DNA of 31,719 nt from JABDDM01 sp038240295. Its GTDB lineage: Bacteria > Bacteroidota > Ignavibacteria > Palsa-1295. Where the stretch lies: assembly GCA_038240295.1 (NCBI GenBank), contig JBBSDW010000017.1, positions 1 to 31,719 on the forward strand. Reading direction: 5' to 3'. Below are positions 1 through 8,233 of this stretch, piece by piece; the stretch's first letter is position 1, and the number at the start of each line of letters is the position of its first letter. A model generated the notes under the pieces. That model ran no database searches and was not told where the DNA came from. It was given only the letters and a program-made list of their open reading frames with translations. The translations under genes and the position numbers were made by a program.

Positions 1-31
1 GGAGCTGGGCCAGAAAGGACGAATATTAAAA

Positions 32-62
32 GGTCTCGGCGATCAAACCAATCGCCGAGACC
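32..62 (-). terminator. Factor-independent terminator of the small minus-strand gene
   Basis: A perfect 12-base-pair stem (32-43 with 51-62) encloses a 7-base loop. Read on the minus strand, the hairpin is followed directly by a T-rich run (revcomp of 22-31, TTTTAATATT). The plus-strand side has no T run, so it acts on minus-strand transcripts. It lies about 120 bases after the stop of the cysteine-rich gene and probably ends that transcript. Confidence 0.8.
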
Positions 63-97
63 AGGATACGAAGGAAAACGAAATTCATATTAGGTGA

Positions 98-552
98 CGA
101 TGAAGCTCCCTGAGTATGGATTCCCTCCGCACATACCTGAGTAATGAATCACAGTGCCTGAAGTGACCCGGCAGAGTCGAACGATTAACAACTGAGGACC
201 GCACCACCCAAGGTGAGTCCGGAGTCAGATTGACATCGCTTCCAATCGAATGGCCAGACCATGTGGCATGGGTAGGGTCGTCTATTTGACCACATGAATG
301 CATTGGGGGGCGCACTCATTAAAATATTGGTGCTGCAGCATCCGCAGTTGTTTTGCAGGGTAAAGATAGGGCCGTCACAACAATGCAAAATCGGGGCACC
401 GGTGTAAACACCTACCTTTAGACAGCCTTGCGCGAGCACATTGCTTGCTCCAAATAGTAGTATCGCGCCGAGAAGAAACATGAGTTTTTTCATGCGATGG
501 ATGATTAAGTGAAGTTAAAGTGACACAATGCAGCTTAGTGGGAGCTTCATCG
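98..552. repeat. 13-base inverted repeat bracketing the cysteine-rich gene
   Basis: Positions 98-110 are the exact reverse complement of 540-552 (gggagcttcatcg in the 540-552 orientation). The two arms bracket the whole 185-493 gene. A further partial copy, agtgggagcttc, occurs at 537-548 and again at 671-682 as a 12-base direct repeat. What is seen is only the sequence match. It could be the ends of a small mobile cassette, a protein-binding site or chance. No target-site duplication or transposase was found. Confidence 0.4.
185..493 (-). CDS. Small secreted cysteine-rich protein, unknown function
   Basis: This 102-residue protein begins with a clear signal peptide: KK near the N-terminus, a hydrophobic core at about residues 5-17 and a likely cleavage after VLA at residue 21. 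The mature part of about 80 residues has nine cysteines (24, 38, 39, 50, 52, 53, 76, 87, 102), including HCC and CGCC clusters, and several Trp/Pro residues. This suggests a disulfide-rich or metal-binding exported protein. The cysteine at 24 is not in a proper lipobox, so a lipoprotein is less likely. The ATG start is chosen because the signal peptide begins there; no Shine-Dalgarno site is visible. The gene stands alone, opposite in strand to everything else, with its own terminator. I do not recognise the family. It is supported as a real gene by the signal peptide and terminator, not by homology. Confidence 0.65.
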   Translation of the reverse strand: MKKLMFLLGAILLFGASNVLAQGCLKVGVYTGAPILHCCDGPIFTLQNNCGCCSTNILMSAPPNAFMWSNRRPYPCHMVWPFDWKRCQSDSGLTLGGAVLSC

Positions 553-591
553 ACCCTGCTAAAATTCCCCGCTTACCCTTCTCAATTGCGA

Positions 592-639
592 AGAGGGCTG
601 TATAAATCAGAATGGGGCAAAAATTTGTGCCCTCTTTTT
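592..639 (+). terminator. Possible attenuator or terminator with two competing stems
   Basis: The segment at 628-635 followed by TTTT can pair in two exclusive ways: with 592-598 (agagggc with gccctct, 7 pairs, 30-base loop) or with 614-619 (ggggca with tgccct, one G-U pair, 8-base loop). Either is followed by a T run at 635-639, as in a factor-independent terminator on the plus strand. There is no plus-strand gene before it in the window, so it may regulate read-through into the polysaccharide operon. The regulatory role is inference. Confidence 0.4.
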
Positions 640-771
640 CTCGAAACAATCGCCGTTTCTGGCGTATTTAAGTGGGAGCTTCGTTTCGAGGATGTCGATT
701 CGGCCTGATCGTGCTCGGGAAGTATTCCCCATAGCTCGGCGTTACTCGTTGGCTCTGTAACAGCCTCGCGG

Positions 772-788
772 CGGGACGGATTGTCCCG
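772..788 (+). promoter_or_regulatory. Leader hairpin upstream of the first operon gene
   Basis: CGGGAC (772-777) pairs perfectly with GTCCCG (783-788) around a 5-base loop, 32 bases before the ATG at 821. It has no following T run, so it is not a terminator. It may affect mRNA stability or translation start. The pairing is seen; the function is not known. Confidence 0.3.
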
Positions 789-820
789 AGACCCGTGAGG
801 ACTTCTTTATTCTTTACTCA

Positions 821-2278
821 ATGGCAATTCTGACGGGCGTCGCTCTGCGACTGGAGGAGGCGTTAAGATCGAAGCATGCGAAGATCGGTGTGGTCGGGCT
901 CGGCTATGTCGGGCTGCCGCTTGCGATCGAGTTTGCCAAAAAGGGATTCAAGACGGTCGGCATCGATCTCGATCCACGAAAGATCGATGCGCTCGAACTT
1001 GGCAAGAATTATATCCAGGATATCGCTGACGCAGATGTTCGCGTGGCAGTGAAGAACGGCAGCTTTCGTGCGCAACGTCACTACGAAGGCGTCGGTGAAC
1101 TCGACGTGATCTATATCTGTGTTCCGACTCCGTTCACGGAAAACAAAGATCCCGATATTTCTTACATCGAGAAGGCAGCCGCTTCGATCGCGAAAGAACT
1201 TCGCGGGGGCCAGCTGATCATTCTGAAATCAACGACCTTCCCGAACACCACCGAGGGCGCCGTTCAGCCGATCCTGGAGAAGGCCGGCCTCAAAGTTGGG
1301 AAAGATTTTTTCCTTGCATTTAGTCCTGAGCGTATCGATCCTGGGAACAAGAAATTTACCACGGCAAACACACCGATCGTTGTTGGCGGTGTTACCCGAG
1401 ATTGCACCGAACTTGCTGCGCTGACAAACGAGCAGGTGATCGAGAAAGTAATTCGTGTCAGCTCTCCGAAAGTAGCGGAGATGGAAAAACTTCTTGAGAA
1501 TATTTTCAGGTCGGTGAACATCGCGCTTGTCAATGAGTTGGCGAAGCTTTGCGACCGTATGGGCAATATCAACATGTGGGAGGTCGTCGATGCTGCAGCG
1601 ACGAAGCCTTTTGGCTTTATGCCATTTTATCCGGGCCCGGGCATTGGCGGTCATTGTATACTGATCGATCCTTTCTATCTTTCCTGGCAGGCACGCGCCT
1701 ACGATTTCGAGACAAACTTCATTACGCTCGCGGCCGAGACCAACGAGTCGATGCCGTTCTATGTGCGTGACATGGTACTGCGTGCAGTTGCCGACATGCC
1801 GAAGCGCTTTAGCGACGTGAATATCCTCGTGCTCGGCGTTGCCTTTAAACGTGACGTAGACGACACCCGTCATTCACCCGCACTTCGCATTATGGAATTG
1901 CTGCTCGATGGCGGCGCAAAGCATTTGAACTATAACGATCCGTTCGTACCGAACCTTCGCGTGCGCGATCACGATCTTACGTCAAAAGAACTGTCAGCCG
2001 AAGTGCTGCAGTCAGCCGATCTTGTGATGCTGACAACCGATCACACCGCTTACGACTACGAATTCATCATGCAGCATGCAAGCTGTGTGATCGATACTCG
2101 AAACGCAACGAAGCATATCAAGTCGCCCGCACTTCGAGAAAAGATCATGCTGCTCGGCGCTGCCGGAAACAGAAACGGTGGCGGGCATCATGTCGGATTG
2201 CCTGCTTCGAATGGCCATGCGCATGAGTCGACTGCGAAGAAGCCCGCGGCGAGACCGGGAGAGACCGTCAACGCATGA
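821..2278 (+). CDS. UDP-sugar 6-dehydrogenase (WbpA/WecC family)
   Basis: Cytoplasmic NAD-dependent enzyme that oxidises C6 of a UDP-N-acetylhexosamine to the uronic acid in two steps. The Rossmann motif GLGYVG is at residues 26-31. SPERIDPGN and GPGIGGHC, with catalytic Cys279, mark the UDP-glucose/GDP-mannose dehydrogenase family. SPERIDPGN and the neighbouring genes favour N-acetylated substrates (UDP-GlcNAc as in WbpA, or UDP-ManNAc as in WecC) over plain UDP-glucose. At 485 residues it is longer than the usual 420-440. The excess is a C-terminal low-complexity tail (from about residue 450, rich in Gly, His, Asn and Ala) beyond the UDP-binding domain. It is the first gene of the polysaccharide operon and overlaps the epimerase gene by four bases (ATGA). 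Family is certain; exact substrate is not. Confidence 0.93.
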   Translation: MAILTGVALRLEEALRSKHAKIGVVGLGYVGLPLAIEFAKKGFKTVGIDLDPRKIDALELGKNYIQDIADADVRVAVKNGSFRAQRHYEGVGELDVIYICVPTPFTENKDPDISYIEKAAASIAKELRGGQLIILKSTTFPNTTEGAVQPILEKAGLKVGKDFFLAFSPERIDPGNKKFTTANTPIVVGGVTRDCTELAALTNEQVIEKVIRVSSPKVAEMEKLLENIFRSVNIALVNELAKLCDRMGNINMWEVVDAAATKPFGFMPFYPGPGIGGHCILIDPFYLSWQARAYDFETNFITLAAETNESMPFYVRDMVLRAVADMPKRFSDVNILVLGVAFKRDVDDTRHSPALRIMELLLDGGAKHLNYNDPFVPNLRVRDHDLTSKELSAEVLQSADLVMLTTDHTAYDYEFIMQHASCVIDTRNATKHIKSPALREKIMLLGAAGNRNGGGHHVGLPASNGHAHESTAKKPAARPGETVNA

Positions 2279-3432
2279 CCCACACAACCGCTCGAACGGG
2301 AGTGCCTGAAGCTACTCGCGCAAAACAAAAGATCACACTTGTCGTTGGTGCGCGCCCGAATTTTATGAAGGTCGCACCGGTGCTGGAAGCCTTTAGAACG
2401 CACGCCGCCGACCGATTCGAAACGATGCTCGTGCATACCGGTCAGCATTATGATAAGAATATGTCGGACGTGTTCTTTCAGGATCTCGAAATGCCAGCGC
2501 CGGATGTATTTCTCGGTATCGGATCTGGCTCGCATGCCGAGATGACGGCGAAGGTCATGATCGAGATGGAGAAATTGATCGATCGCGAAAAGCCCTCGCT
2601 TGTTATGGTTGCCGGAGACGTGAATTCGACATTAGCGACGGCGCTCGTTGCAGCGAAAGCGAATGTGAAGATCGCCCACATCGAATCGGGTTTGCGCTCA
2701 TTCGATCGCGAGATGCCGGAGGAGATCAACCGGATCGTTGCCGATGAATTTTCTAAGTTCTGTTTTGTGACCGAGCAGAGCGGGCTCCAAAATCTTGCAC
2801 ACGAAGGTATTGCAAGCGAACGGGTTTTCTTCGTCGGAAATACGATGATCGATTCGGTTGTAAAATATTTACCCGCTGCTCGAACGCGCTGGGAAGTCGT
2901 TGCGAAGGATCTGAAGCTTGAGCGAGATAGATTCGCGCTTGTTACGCTGCATCGGCCAAGTAACGTCGACGATCGCGAGTCGCTGTCGGCCCTTGTGAAT
3001 CTCTTTGAGCGCATGGGCGAGTTCGTGAAGCATATTGTTTTACCGATCCATCCGCGTACTCGAAAGCGCCTCGAAGAATTCGGACTTAAAGCCTGTGTTG
3101 ATGCGATCGTTGGATTGCGTCTGATCGATCCGGTCGGTTATCTCGAATTTCTTGCATTGCAGGACGCTGCCATGATCATCCTGACTGATTCCGGAGGTGT
3201 GCAGGAAGAGACGACCGCACTTGGAAAGCCTTGCATCACACTTCGCGAAAATACCGAACGGCCGAGCACAGTCGATATCGGAACGAATGAAATGGTCGGC
3301 AACGATCATGAGGCTGCCTTGAAGTTTGTTCGTGCGGCGGCGGGCGGCAAGTGGAAGCAATCCCAAATTCCTGAATTGTGGGACGGCCACGCGGCCGAAC
3401 GTATTGTTGAAGTAATTAAAAGCAATCTGTGA
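2275..3432 (+). CDS. wecB: UDP-N-acetylglucosamine 2-epimerase (non-hydrolysing)
   Basis: Interconverts UDP-GlcNAc and UDP-ManNAc (or the 2,3-diacetamido uronate form, as in WbpI) in the cytoplasm. The 385-residue length fits the family. Typical motifs are VGARPNFMK near residue 25, HTGQHYD, GDVNSTLA, HIESGLRS (His135, Glu137), VTLHRPSN, PIHPRTRK and TDSGGVQEE. These make up the GT-B fold and UDP-binding site. The ATG overlaps the preceding stop (ATGA), which points to translational coupling. The first 20 or so residues before the core are extra, so a later start cannot be excluded. Its pairing with a UDP-HexNAc dehydrogenase suggests UDP-ManNAcA-type sugar supply. WecB and WbpI cannot be told apart by eye. 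Confidence 0.92.
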   Translation: MTHTTARTGVPEATRAKQKITLVVGARPNFMKVAPVLEAFRTHAADRFETMLVHTGQHYDKNMSDVFFQDLEMPAPDVFLGIGSGSHAEMTAKVMIEMEKLIDREKPSLVMVAGDVNSTLATALVAAKANVKIAHIESGLRSFDREMPEEINRIVADEFSKFCFVTEQSGLQNLAHEGIASERVFFVGNTMIDSVVKYLPAARTRWEVVAKDLKLERDRFALVTLHRPSNVDDRESLSALVNLFERMGEFVKHIVLPIHPRTRKRLEEFGLKACVDAIVGLRLIDPVGYLEFLALQDAAMIILTDSGGVQEETTALGKPCITLRENTERPSTVDIGTNEMVGNDHEAALKFVRAAAGGKWKQSQIPELWDGHAAERIVEVIKSNL

Positions 3433-5228
3433 TCTTCGATCGAATGAAGCCGAACGTTTCGTTTTCGTGGCAGCGCCTTGCGATGATCCTCGGAGTTATC
3501 CTGATCCTGTCGCCCAAGTCTGCTCACGCGCAGTTTACTGCACCGGAAGCTTCCGGAACCGGTTCGGTGCCATCGTTAAAAACTTCCGGACCGCAAAAAA
3601 GTCAGGTCACGGTCAATCCTGAAGCATTGGTTTTTCAAGGGCCGATCGACCCGAAAGAATACCGGATCGGTCCTGGTGATCTCATGGAGATGCATCTCTG
3701 GACGACAGGGGAGATCATCCAGGTCAACGTATCGCCGGACGAGCGCCTCGTGGTGCCTCACGTCGGTGAGTTCGACGTGCATAATAAGTCGCTTGAGACC
3801 GTCCGTTCCGAAGTCGAGCAACAGGCATTGCAGATATTCAAAACTTCGAAGTCGATCAACAACGGCGATCCGATCTCCCTGTTGCTGTTGCAGCCTCGGC
3901 GTATTTATGTCAACGTAAAAGGCGATGTGAATTTTCCTGGTACGTATACCTTTACTGGGGCGACACGTGTCGATCTCGGCGTTGATCTTGCCAACCGTGC
4001 GCAGCAGCAGCAGACGCCACTCTTCGCCGATGAAGCCCGATTGCGAGAGATTGATCAACAGCGTCGCGAAACCGAAAAATTACGACCCTATCTCGGAACG
4101 ACAGAAGAGAGCACTGCCAGCGAGAGATACATTACCGTCGTGCATTCGGATGGCTCCTCTGATCACGTCGATCTGCTTCGTTATGCAGGCACCAGAGACA
4201 GCCGATATTGCCCGTTACTTCGTGGTGGCGATGAGATCTTTGTTCCGTACAAAAAGCGTCTTGAAGGGCAGATCGGGATCTATGGAGCGGTGATGGCGCC
4301 CGGCACGTACGAGTATGTCGCGGGGGATTCACTTTATGCGATGATCCGTAACGTTTATGGTACGACAGCGACAGCAGATCTTCGACGAGTAGAAGTGACA
4401 AGGATGTCACCGTCCGGTACCGATTTTCGCACGCTCTACTATGACGTCGTTGGGATCAAGAATAATCCTTCGACCGACATCCCGCTTATGCGTGGCGACA
4501 GAATCTTCGTTCGTGACACGATCGACGTTCGAGAAGTAGCACGAGTGACGCTGAAAGGTGAAGTTCGGCAACCGGGAGTTTATCCGATTCAACCCGGCGT
4601 AACAAAGCTCTCGTGGATCATTAAGAATTCGGGCGGATTCACTCCAACCGCTTTTCTGGGCGGCGGCTCGGTAACACGAAAGCGCCTCGATCTTGAAACG
4701 GACGATATCACTCCCGAGCAGGATGCGACCGAGGTGACGAGGCTCGCGAATCTTTCTGTTTCGGACACCACGAATTTTAAACTGCAGACCACACTGCGAA
4801 ACGGCATCGCCAACATCGACATGAACCGCCTTTTCGTTCAAGGCGATTCTACGGCCGATCTGACATTGCGCGATGGAGATGTGATCAGTATTCCCACGGT
4901 TTCGAACGACGTACGTGTCTGGGGTTATGTTGGGCGCTCCGGGTATGTGCCCTATCTCCCTGGAGCGAAACTTCAGCACTACATCGATCTCGCAGGTGGT
5001 TACGCAGAAGGAAGTGTTCGCTCTGGGACGCGGATCATCAAGGCGCGCACCAGGCAATTCCTCGACCCCGACCAAACGCAGATCGAGCAGGGGGACGAGA
5101 TCTATGTGCCGAAAACTTCCGATCACTCGGAAAATTATACGCTCAACACGATTGGCGCAGTGGCGGGGATCGTGGGCGGCATTGTAAGTACGATCCTTGC
5201 AATTTTTTACTTTACACGCAGACCTTGA
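3429..5228 (+). CDS. Wza-like polysaccharide export protein with SLBB repeats
   Basis: Outer-membrane or periplasmic channel protein for capsule or exopolysaccharide export. A signal peptide ends at AHA (about residue 34). The polysaccharide export domain begins at YRIGPGD (from residue 78), and several SLBB-type segments follow, including ones around VNVKGDVNFPGTY, IGIYGAVMAPGTY and VTLKGEVRQPGVY. Residues 571-595 form a single hydrophobic helix ending in TRRP, a possible C-terminal membrane helix like the one forming the Wza pore. No lipobox cysteine is present, unlike typical Wza. At 599 residues it is much longer than Wza (about 380) because of additional SLBB repeats. The start is the GTG in the GTGA overlap; an ATG 15 bases later (3444) is an alternative that keeps the signal peptide. 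Confidence 0.88.
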   Translation: MIFDRMKPNVSFSWQRLAMILGVILILSPKSAHAQFTAPEASGTGSVPSLKTSGPQKSQVTVNPEALVFQGPIDPKEYRIGPGDLMEMHLWTTGEIIQVNVSPDERLVVPHVGEFDVHNKSLETVRSEVEQQALQIFKTSKSINNGDPISLLLLQPRRIYVNVKGDVNFPGTYTFTGATRVDLGVDLANRAQQQQTPLFADEARLREIDQQRRETEKLRPYLGTTEESTASERYITVVHSDGSSDHVDLLRYAGTRDSRYCPLLRGGDEIFVPYKKRLEGQIGIYGAVMAPGTYEYVAGDSLYAMIRNVYGTTATADLRRVEVTRMSPSGTDFRTLYYDVVGIKNNPSTDIPLMRGDRIFVRDTIDVREVARVTLKGEVRQPGVYPIQPGVTKLSWIIKNSGGFTPTAFLGGGSVTRKRLDLETDDITPEQDATEVTRLANLSVSDTTNFKLQTTLRNGIANIDMNRLFVQGDSTADLTLRDGDVISIPTVSNDVRVWGYVGRSGYVPYLPGAKLQHYIDLAGGYAEGSVRSGTRIIKARTRQFLDPDQTQIEQGDEIYVPKTSDHSENYTLNTIGAVAGIVGGIVSTILAIFYFTRRP

Positions 5229-6958
5229 GAACGCGCAGTATTCTGTTGTTACTGGGATGTCTGGCTTGCATGTTCAATGCGGACCTGGCTGACGCGCAGT
5301 ATCTGACCAGCGCTCCGCATCGTGGAGTAGTGCAGGTCCCGATCGGCAATGAAGTCTACGCCTATCTGCGGCACATGACCGTTCGCGGCTTGATCAAAGG
5401 CTATAGTGAAAATGAACTTCCGATCTCTGAGTTTGAGATCGCTGAGTTCGTAAAATCGGCCGACCGCTCGCGCATGACACCGGCGGAAATCGCTCTTCAA
5501 CAAAAATTTATTCGAACATTCGCGCACGACCCTGCGCATGCTGTGACGATGTTCCCCGCAGATAGCGCGACACCGTTATTCGTTAAGGGCATTCCGACTG
5601 ACGAAGACAAATATCTCTATCGGTGGTGGGATACAGCTTCGCAGTCCGACTTGTTTGTCAATGGTATTGCCAGTATCGAGCTTCGCGATCAAAAACTTCC
5701 TGAGCCGGGCAACGTGTTGCTTACCGTCGGAGGCGGTCAGTTTCATGGAACGCTGAGCGGCCACGTTGGATATTTTCTTGAGGCTACGAACGGTCAATCC
5801 CACGGCGATTCGCTCATCGCGCTTGAGGATCCGTCGCTCGCATCCAATAAGAATTTCGCTATTTTCTCCAAAAATAATTTTGACTTCACTTCCGCGGAGC
5901 TCAGTTATAATAACGACTGGTTTACTGCCAAACTTGCTCGAGAGGCCGTGTCCGTCGGAGGCAGCTATCAACAGGATAATGTGATTCTTTCTTCCAATGT
6001 ACCGTTTTACGATTTCGTAAGTGTTGGCGCGCACGTTGGAGTCGTCCGCTATCAGGCGATGGTCGCTTCGCTTCTCGGGGAGGCGCGGTTCAGCGAAGGG
6101 TACGATACTGTCTTTCATACATACTACGGTGCGGGCGCAAAGATCGACTCCAAATATTTAACATTGCACGATCTTAGTTTTACGATCAACGACAACATCG
6201 AGCTTGGCTTCACAGATATGGTGGTCTATTCGCGAAGATTCGACCTGGCATACCTCAATCCGTTCTCCTTTTTGAAATCAGTGGAGACGAGTCTCAACGA
6301 CAGGGATAATGGCATTCTCGGTGCACATGCGCGCTGGAAGATCGTAGATGGCTTTGAAGTTCGAGGTGAAGGAGTCGTGGATGACGTCGTTGCGAGCCTG
6401 ATCGGCAAGGGCTACTGGTCGAATAAATTTGCGTGGCAATATGGCTTCATGTGGTCGAATCCACTTGGAATTGCGGATCTCGACCTGATGGCCGAGGGCA
6501 CACGTATCGAGCCTTATACCTTCAGTCATTTTAATCAGCAAAACACGTTCTCGTCGAGCACGACGTTGCTGAGTAATCACATCGGGCCCAATTCGATCAG
6601 CTACTGGTTCAGCGCACGTTGGGCACCTTCGGAGAAATGGACGCTGCAACTCGAGTCGCAATTCATCGAGCGCGGTGAAAATCTCTACGACTCGACAGGT
6701 GCGCTCATCGAAAACCATGGCGCCGATTACGAATATTCCATCGGGATCAAAGGCAATACGAATATTCCTACGCATATTCTCGACGGACGGCGGGTGAACA
6801 TCACGACGTTTACTGCCATACTTCAATATGAACTATGGCGCGGCCTTTTTCTTTTTGGCAGAGCCACGGATAAGATCGTTAATTATCACGATCCGAATCC
6901 CAACCCGATCGAGCGTCCGCAGTCGTTGTTCGCGTTCGGGGCGAAAGCATTGTTTTGA
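5225..6958 (+). CDS. Capsule assembly Wzi-like outer membrane protein
   Basis: A 577-residue exported protein with a signal peptide (hydrophobic core residues 5-17, cleavage near ADA/QYL). A short helical N-terminal region (about 30-110) with MTVRGLIKGY is followed by a long stretch of alternating aromatic and polar residues with frequent Gly and Asp turns, as in an outer-membrane beta barrel. The protein ends in LFAFGAKALF, with a terminal phenylalanine typical of barrels. Overall pattern and position next to the Wza- and Wzz-like genes fit the Wzi-like capsule assembly family, which anchors polysaccharide at the cell surface. Start is the TTG in the TTGA overlap with the export gene. Function by family resemblance and context only; no catalytic motif is expected. 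Confidence 0.75.
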   Translation: MRTRSILLLLGCLACMFNADLADAQYLTSAPHRGVVQVPIGNEVYAYLRHMTVRGLIKGYSENELPISEFEIAEFVKSADRSRMTPAEIALQQKFIRTFAHDPAHAVTMFPADSATPLFVKGIPTDEDKYLYRWWDTASQSDLFVNGIASIELRDQKLPEPGNVLLTVGGGQFHGTLSGHVGYFLEATNGQSHGDSLIALEDPSLASNKNFAIFSKNNFDFTSAELSYNNDWFTAKLAREAVSVGGSYQQDNVILSSNVPFYDFVSVGAHVGVVRYQAMVASLLGEARFSEGYDTVFHTYYGAGAKIDSKYLTLHDLSFTINDNIELGFTDMVVYSRRFDLAYLNPFSFLKSVETSLNDRDNGILGAHARWKIVDGFEVRGEGVVDDVVASLIGKGYWSNKFAWQYGFMWSNPLGIADLDLMAEGTRIEPYTFSHFNQQNTFSSSTTLLSNHIGPNSISYWFSARWAPSEKWTLQLESQFIERGENLYDSTGALIENHGADYEYSIGIKGNTNIPTHILDGRRVNITTFTAILQYELWRGLFLFGRATDKIVNYHDPNPNPIERPQSLFAFGAKALF

Positions 6959-6991
6959 AAAAGTGTAGTTACGAGCCAGATTGATTATTAA

Positions 6992-8230
6992 ATGAATGTG
7001 ATCGAAGAACCGACATCAATCGGAATGAGGAAACAAGCGGTCGCCGCTGGGCCGGTTCGCGAGATGAACGCCGTACGACGTGCCTGGATCGAAAATATTT
7101 CCATTCTGCTCGCGCATAAAATCCTGATACTTAGCGTTGCGATCATCGTTACGGTCGGAACGGCGATCTATGCGTTCACCGCGATGCCCAATTGGTTCAA
7201 AGCGAACGCGGTAGCATTGCCGGCGCGAAAGTCGGGTGGGTTACTCGATAATCTTACGAGCGGTCTTTCGAGTACGATCAAGGATCTCGGAATTACGAAG
7301 CTGGGCGGCGGCGCAAGCAGCGACGGCTTTTACAGTCCTTTGGCACTCCTCGAATCACGCGAGTTGCATGAAAGGCTCATTAAGCAGTTCAACTTCGAAA
7401 AAGAATATAATGCGAAGTCGATGGAGGATGCGTTGAAAGAATTTGGCAGTCACGTTGGCGGTGCTCTTTCGGAGCAGGGAGACATCGATATTAACTTCGA
7501 GGATACGAACGCCTTCAGGGCAGCGACTGTCGCCAACGCTTTGGTCGATGGGATCAACGATATAAACTCGCGACTTGCGACAGAAGAGGCGAAGGAAAAT
7601 TTTGTCTTTATCGATCAGCGATACCAAAAGAACGCGGCGGATCTTGATTCTGCCGAACAAATGTTGGGTGCGTTTCAAAAGAAATACGGAGTCTATGCGT
7701 TGCCCGAACAGGCACGTGCGGAGCTTTCCGGAATTGCAAGCATCGAGCAGCAAAAGGTCGCATCCGAGATTCAGTTGCACACCGCCGAGCAGGTATACGG
7801 CCCCCAATCAGCCGAAGCCCAACTCGCACAAACGACATTGGGACAACTCACGAACAAATTGAGCGAAATGAACACTGGTGCCGAATCCCACGCGCAGAGT
7901 TATATGGTGCCGACCAAAGTACTCCCCGAAGTCGCGCTGCAGTATTTGAGGCTCATGCGGGAAGTAGAAATTCAATCCAAACTAAAAGCATTTATCCTGC
8001 CCGCCTATGAACAGGCAAAACTCGACCAAACCAAACGAACACTTGCGTTTGTAACACTTGATCACGCAGTCCCGCCGGAAAGTAAGACGCGACCGCACCG
8101 GTCGATCCTCATTCTGATAGCATTCGTAAGTGGTGTAATACTCACGTCGATCATCGTGCTCATCGCAAAGAATATGCGCAGAACGCTTTCCCAATTTTCC
8201 ATCGATCGCCACGCGATCATCTCTCATTAA
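6992..8230 (+). CDS. Wzz-like chain-length determinant / polysaccharide co-polymerase
   Basis: Inner-membrane protein controlling the length of the exported polymer. It has the classic layout: a short cytoplasmic N-terminus, a first membrane helix at about 44-63, a long periplasmic segment rich in helices and coiled-coil-like stretches (residues about 170-350), and a second membrane helix at about 370-392. The proline-containing motif VPPESKTRPHR sits just before the second helix, as in Wzz proteins. The protein stops soon after it (412 residues). It therefore lacks the fused tyrosine autokinase domain found in Wzc. Start is an ATG after a 33-base gap with no Shine-Dalgarno site. It lies between the Wzi-like and polymerase-like genes, as expected for a Wzy-dependent locus. 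Confidence 0.85.
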   Translation: MNVIEEPTSIGMRKQAVAAGPVREMNAVRRAWIENISILLAHKILILSVAIIVTVGTAIYAFTAMPNWFKANAVALPARKSGGLLDNLTSGLSSTIKDLGITKLGGGASSDGFYSPLALLESRELHERLIKQFNFEKEYNAKSMEDALKEFGSHVGGALSEQGDIDINFEDTNAFRAATVANALVDGINDINSRLATEEAKENFVFIDQRYQKNAADLDSAEQMLGAFQKKYGVYALPEQARAELSGIASIEQQKVASEIQLHTAEQVYGPQSAEAQLAQTTLGQLTNKLSEMNTGAESHAQSYMVPTKVLPEVALQYLRLMREVEIQSKLKAFILPAYEQAKLDQTKRTLAFVTLDHAVPPESKTRPHRSILILIAFVSGVILTSIIVLIAKNMRRTLSQFSIDRHAIISH

Positions 8231-8233
8231 TTT

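Larger units (their letters stand above)
494..820. other. Intergenic leader ahead of the polysaccharide operon
   Basis: This 327-base gap separates the divergent small gene from the operon. A 62-codon frame at 520-708 has no family resemblance and no start signal, so I do not call it. The gap holds a terminator-like structure (592-639), a second copy of a 12-base direct repeat (671-682) and a hairpin just before the first gene (772-788). I found no convincing TAnnTTTG promoter; the operon promoter is therefore not placed. Confidence 0.6.

Noticed and set aside
85..315. 76-codon minus-strand frame
   Set aside because: Overlaps the cysteine-rich gene in another frame and has no signal peptide or motif.
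520..708. 62-codon plus-strand frame in the leader
   Set aside because: No signal, motif or start context, and it runs through the terminator-like hairpins.
1229..1873. 214-codon open frame on the minus strand
   Set aside because: Antisense to the UDP-sugar dehydrogenase, including its catalytic cysteine region.
4407..5126. 239-codon open frame on the minus strand
   Set aside because: Antisense to the SLBB export gene; composition and lack of motifs mark it as a shadow.
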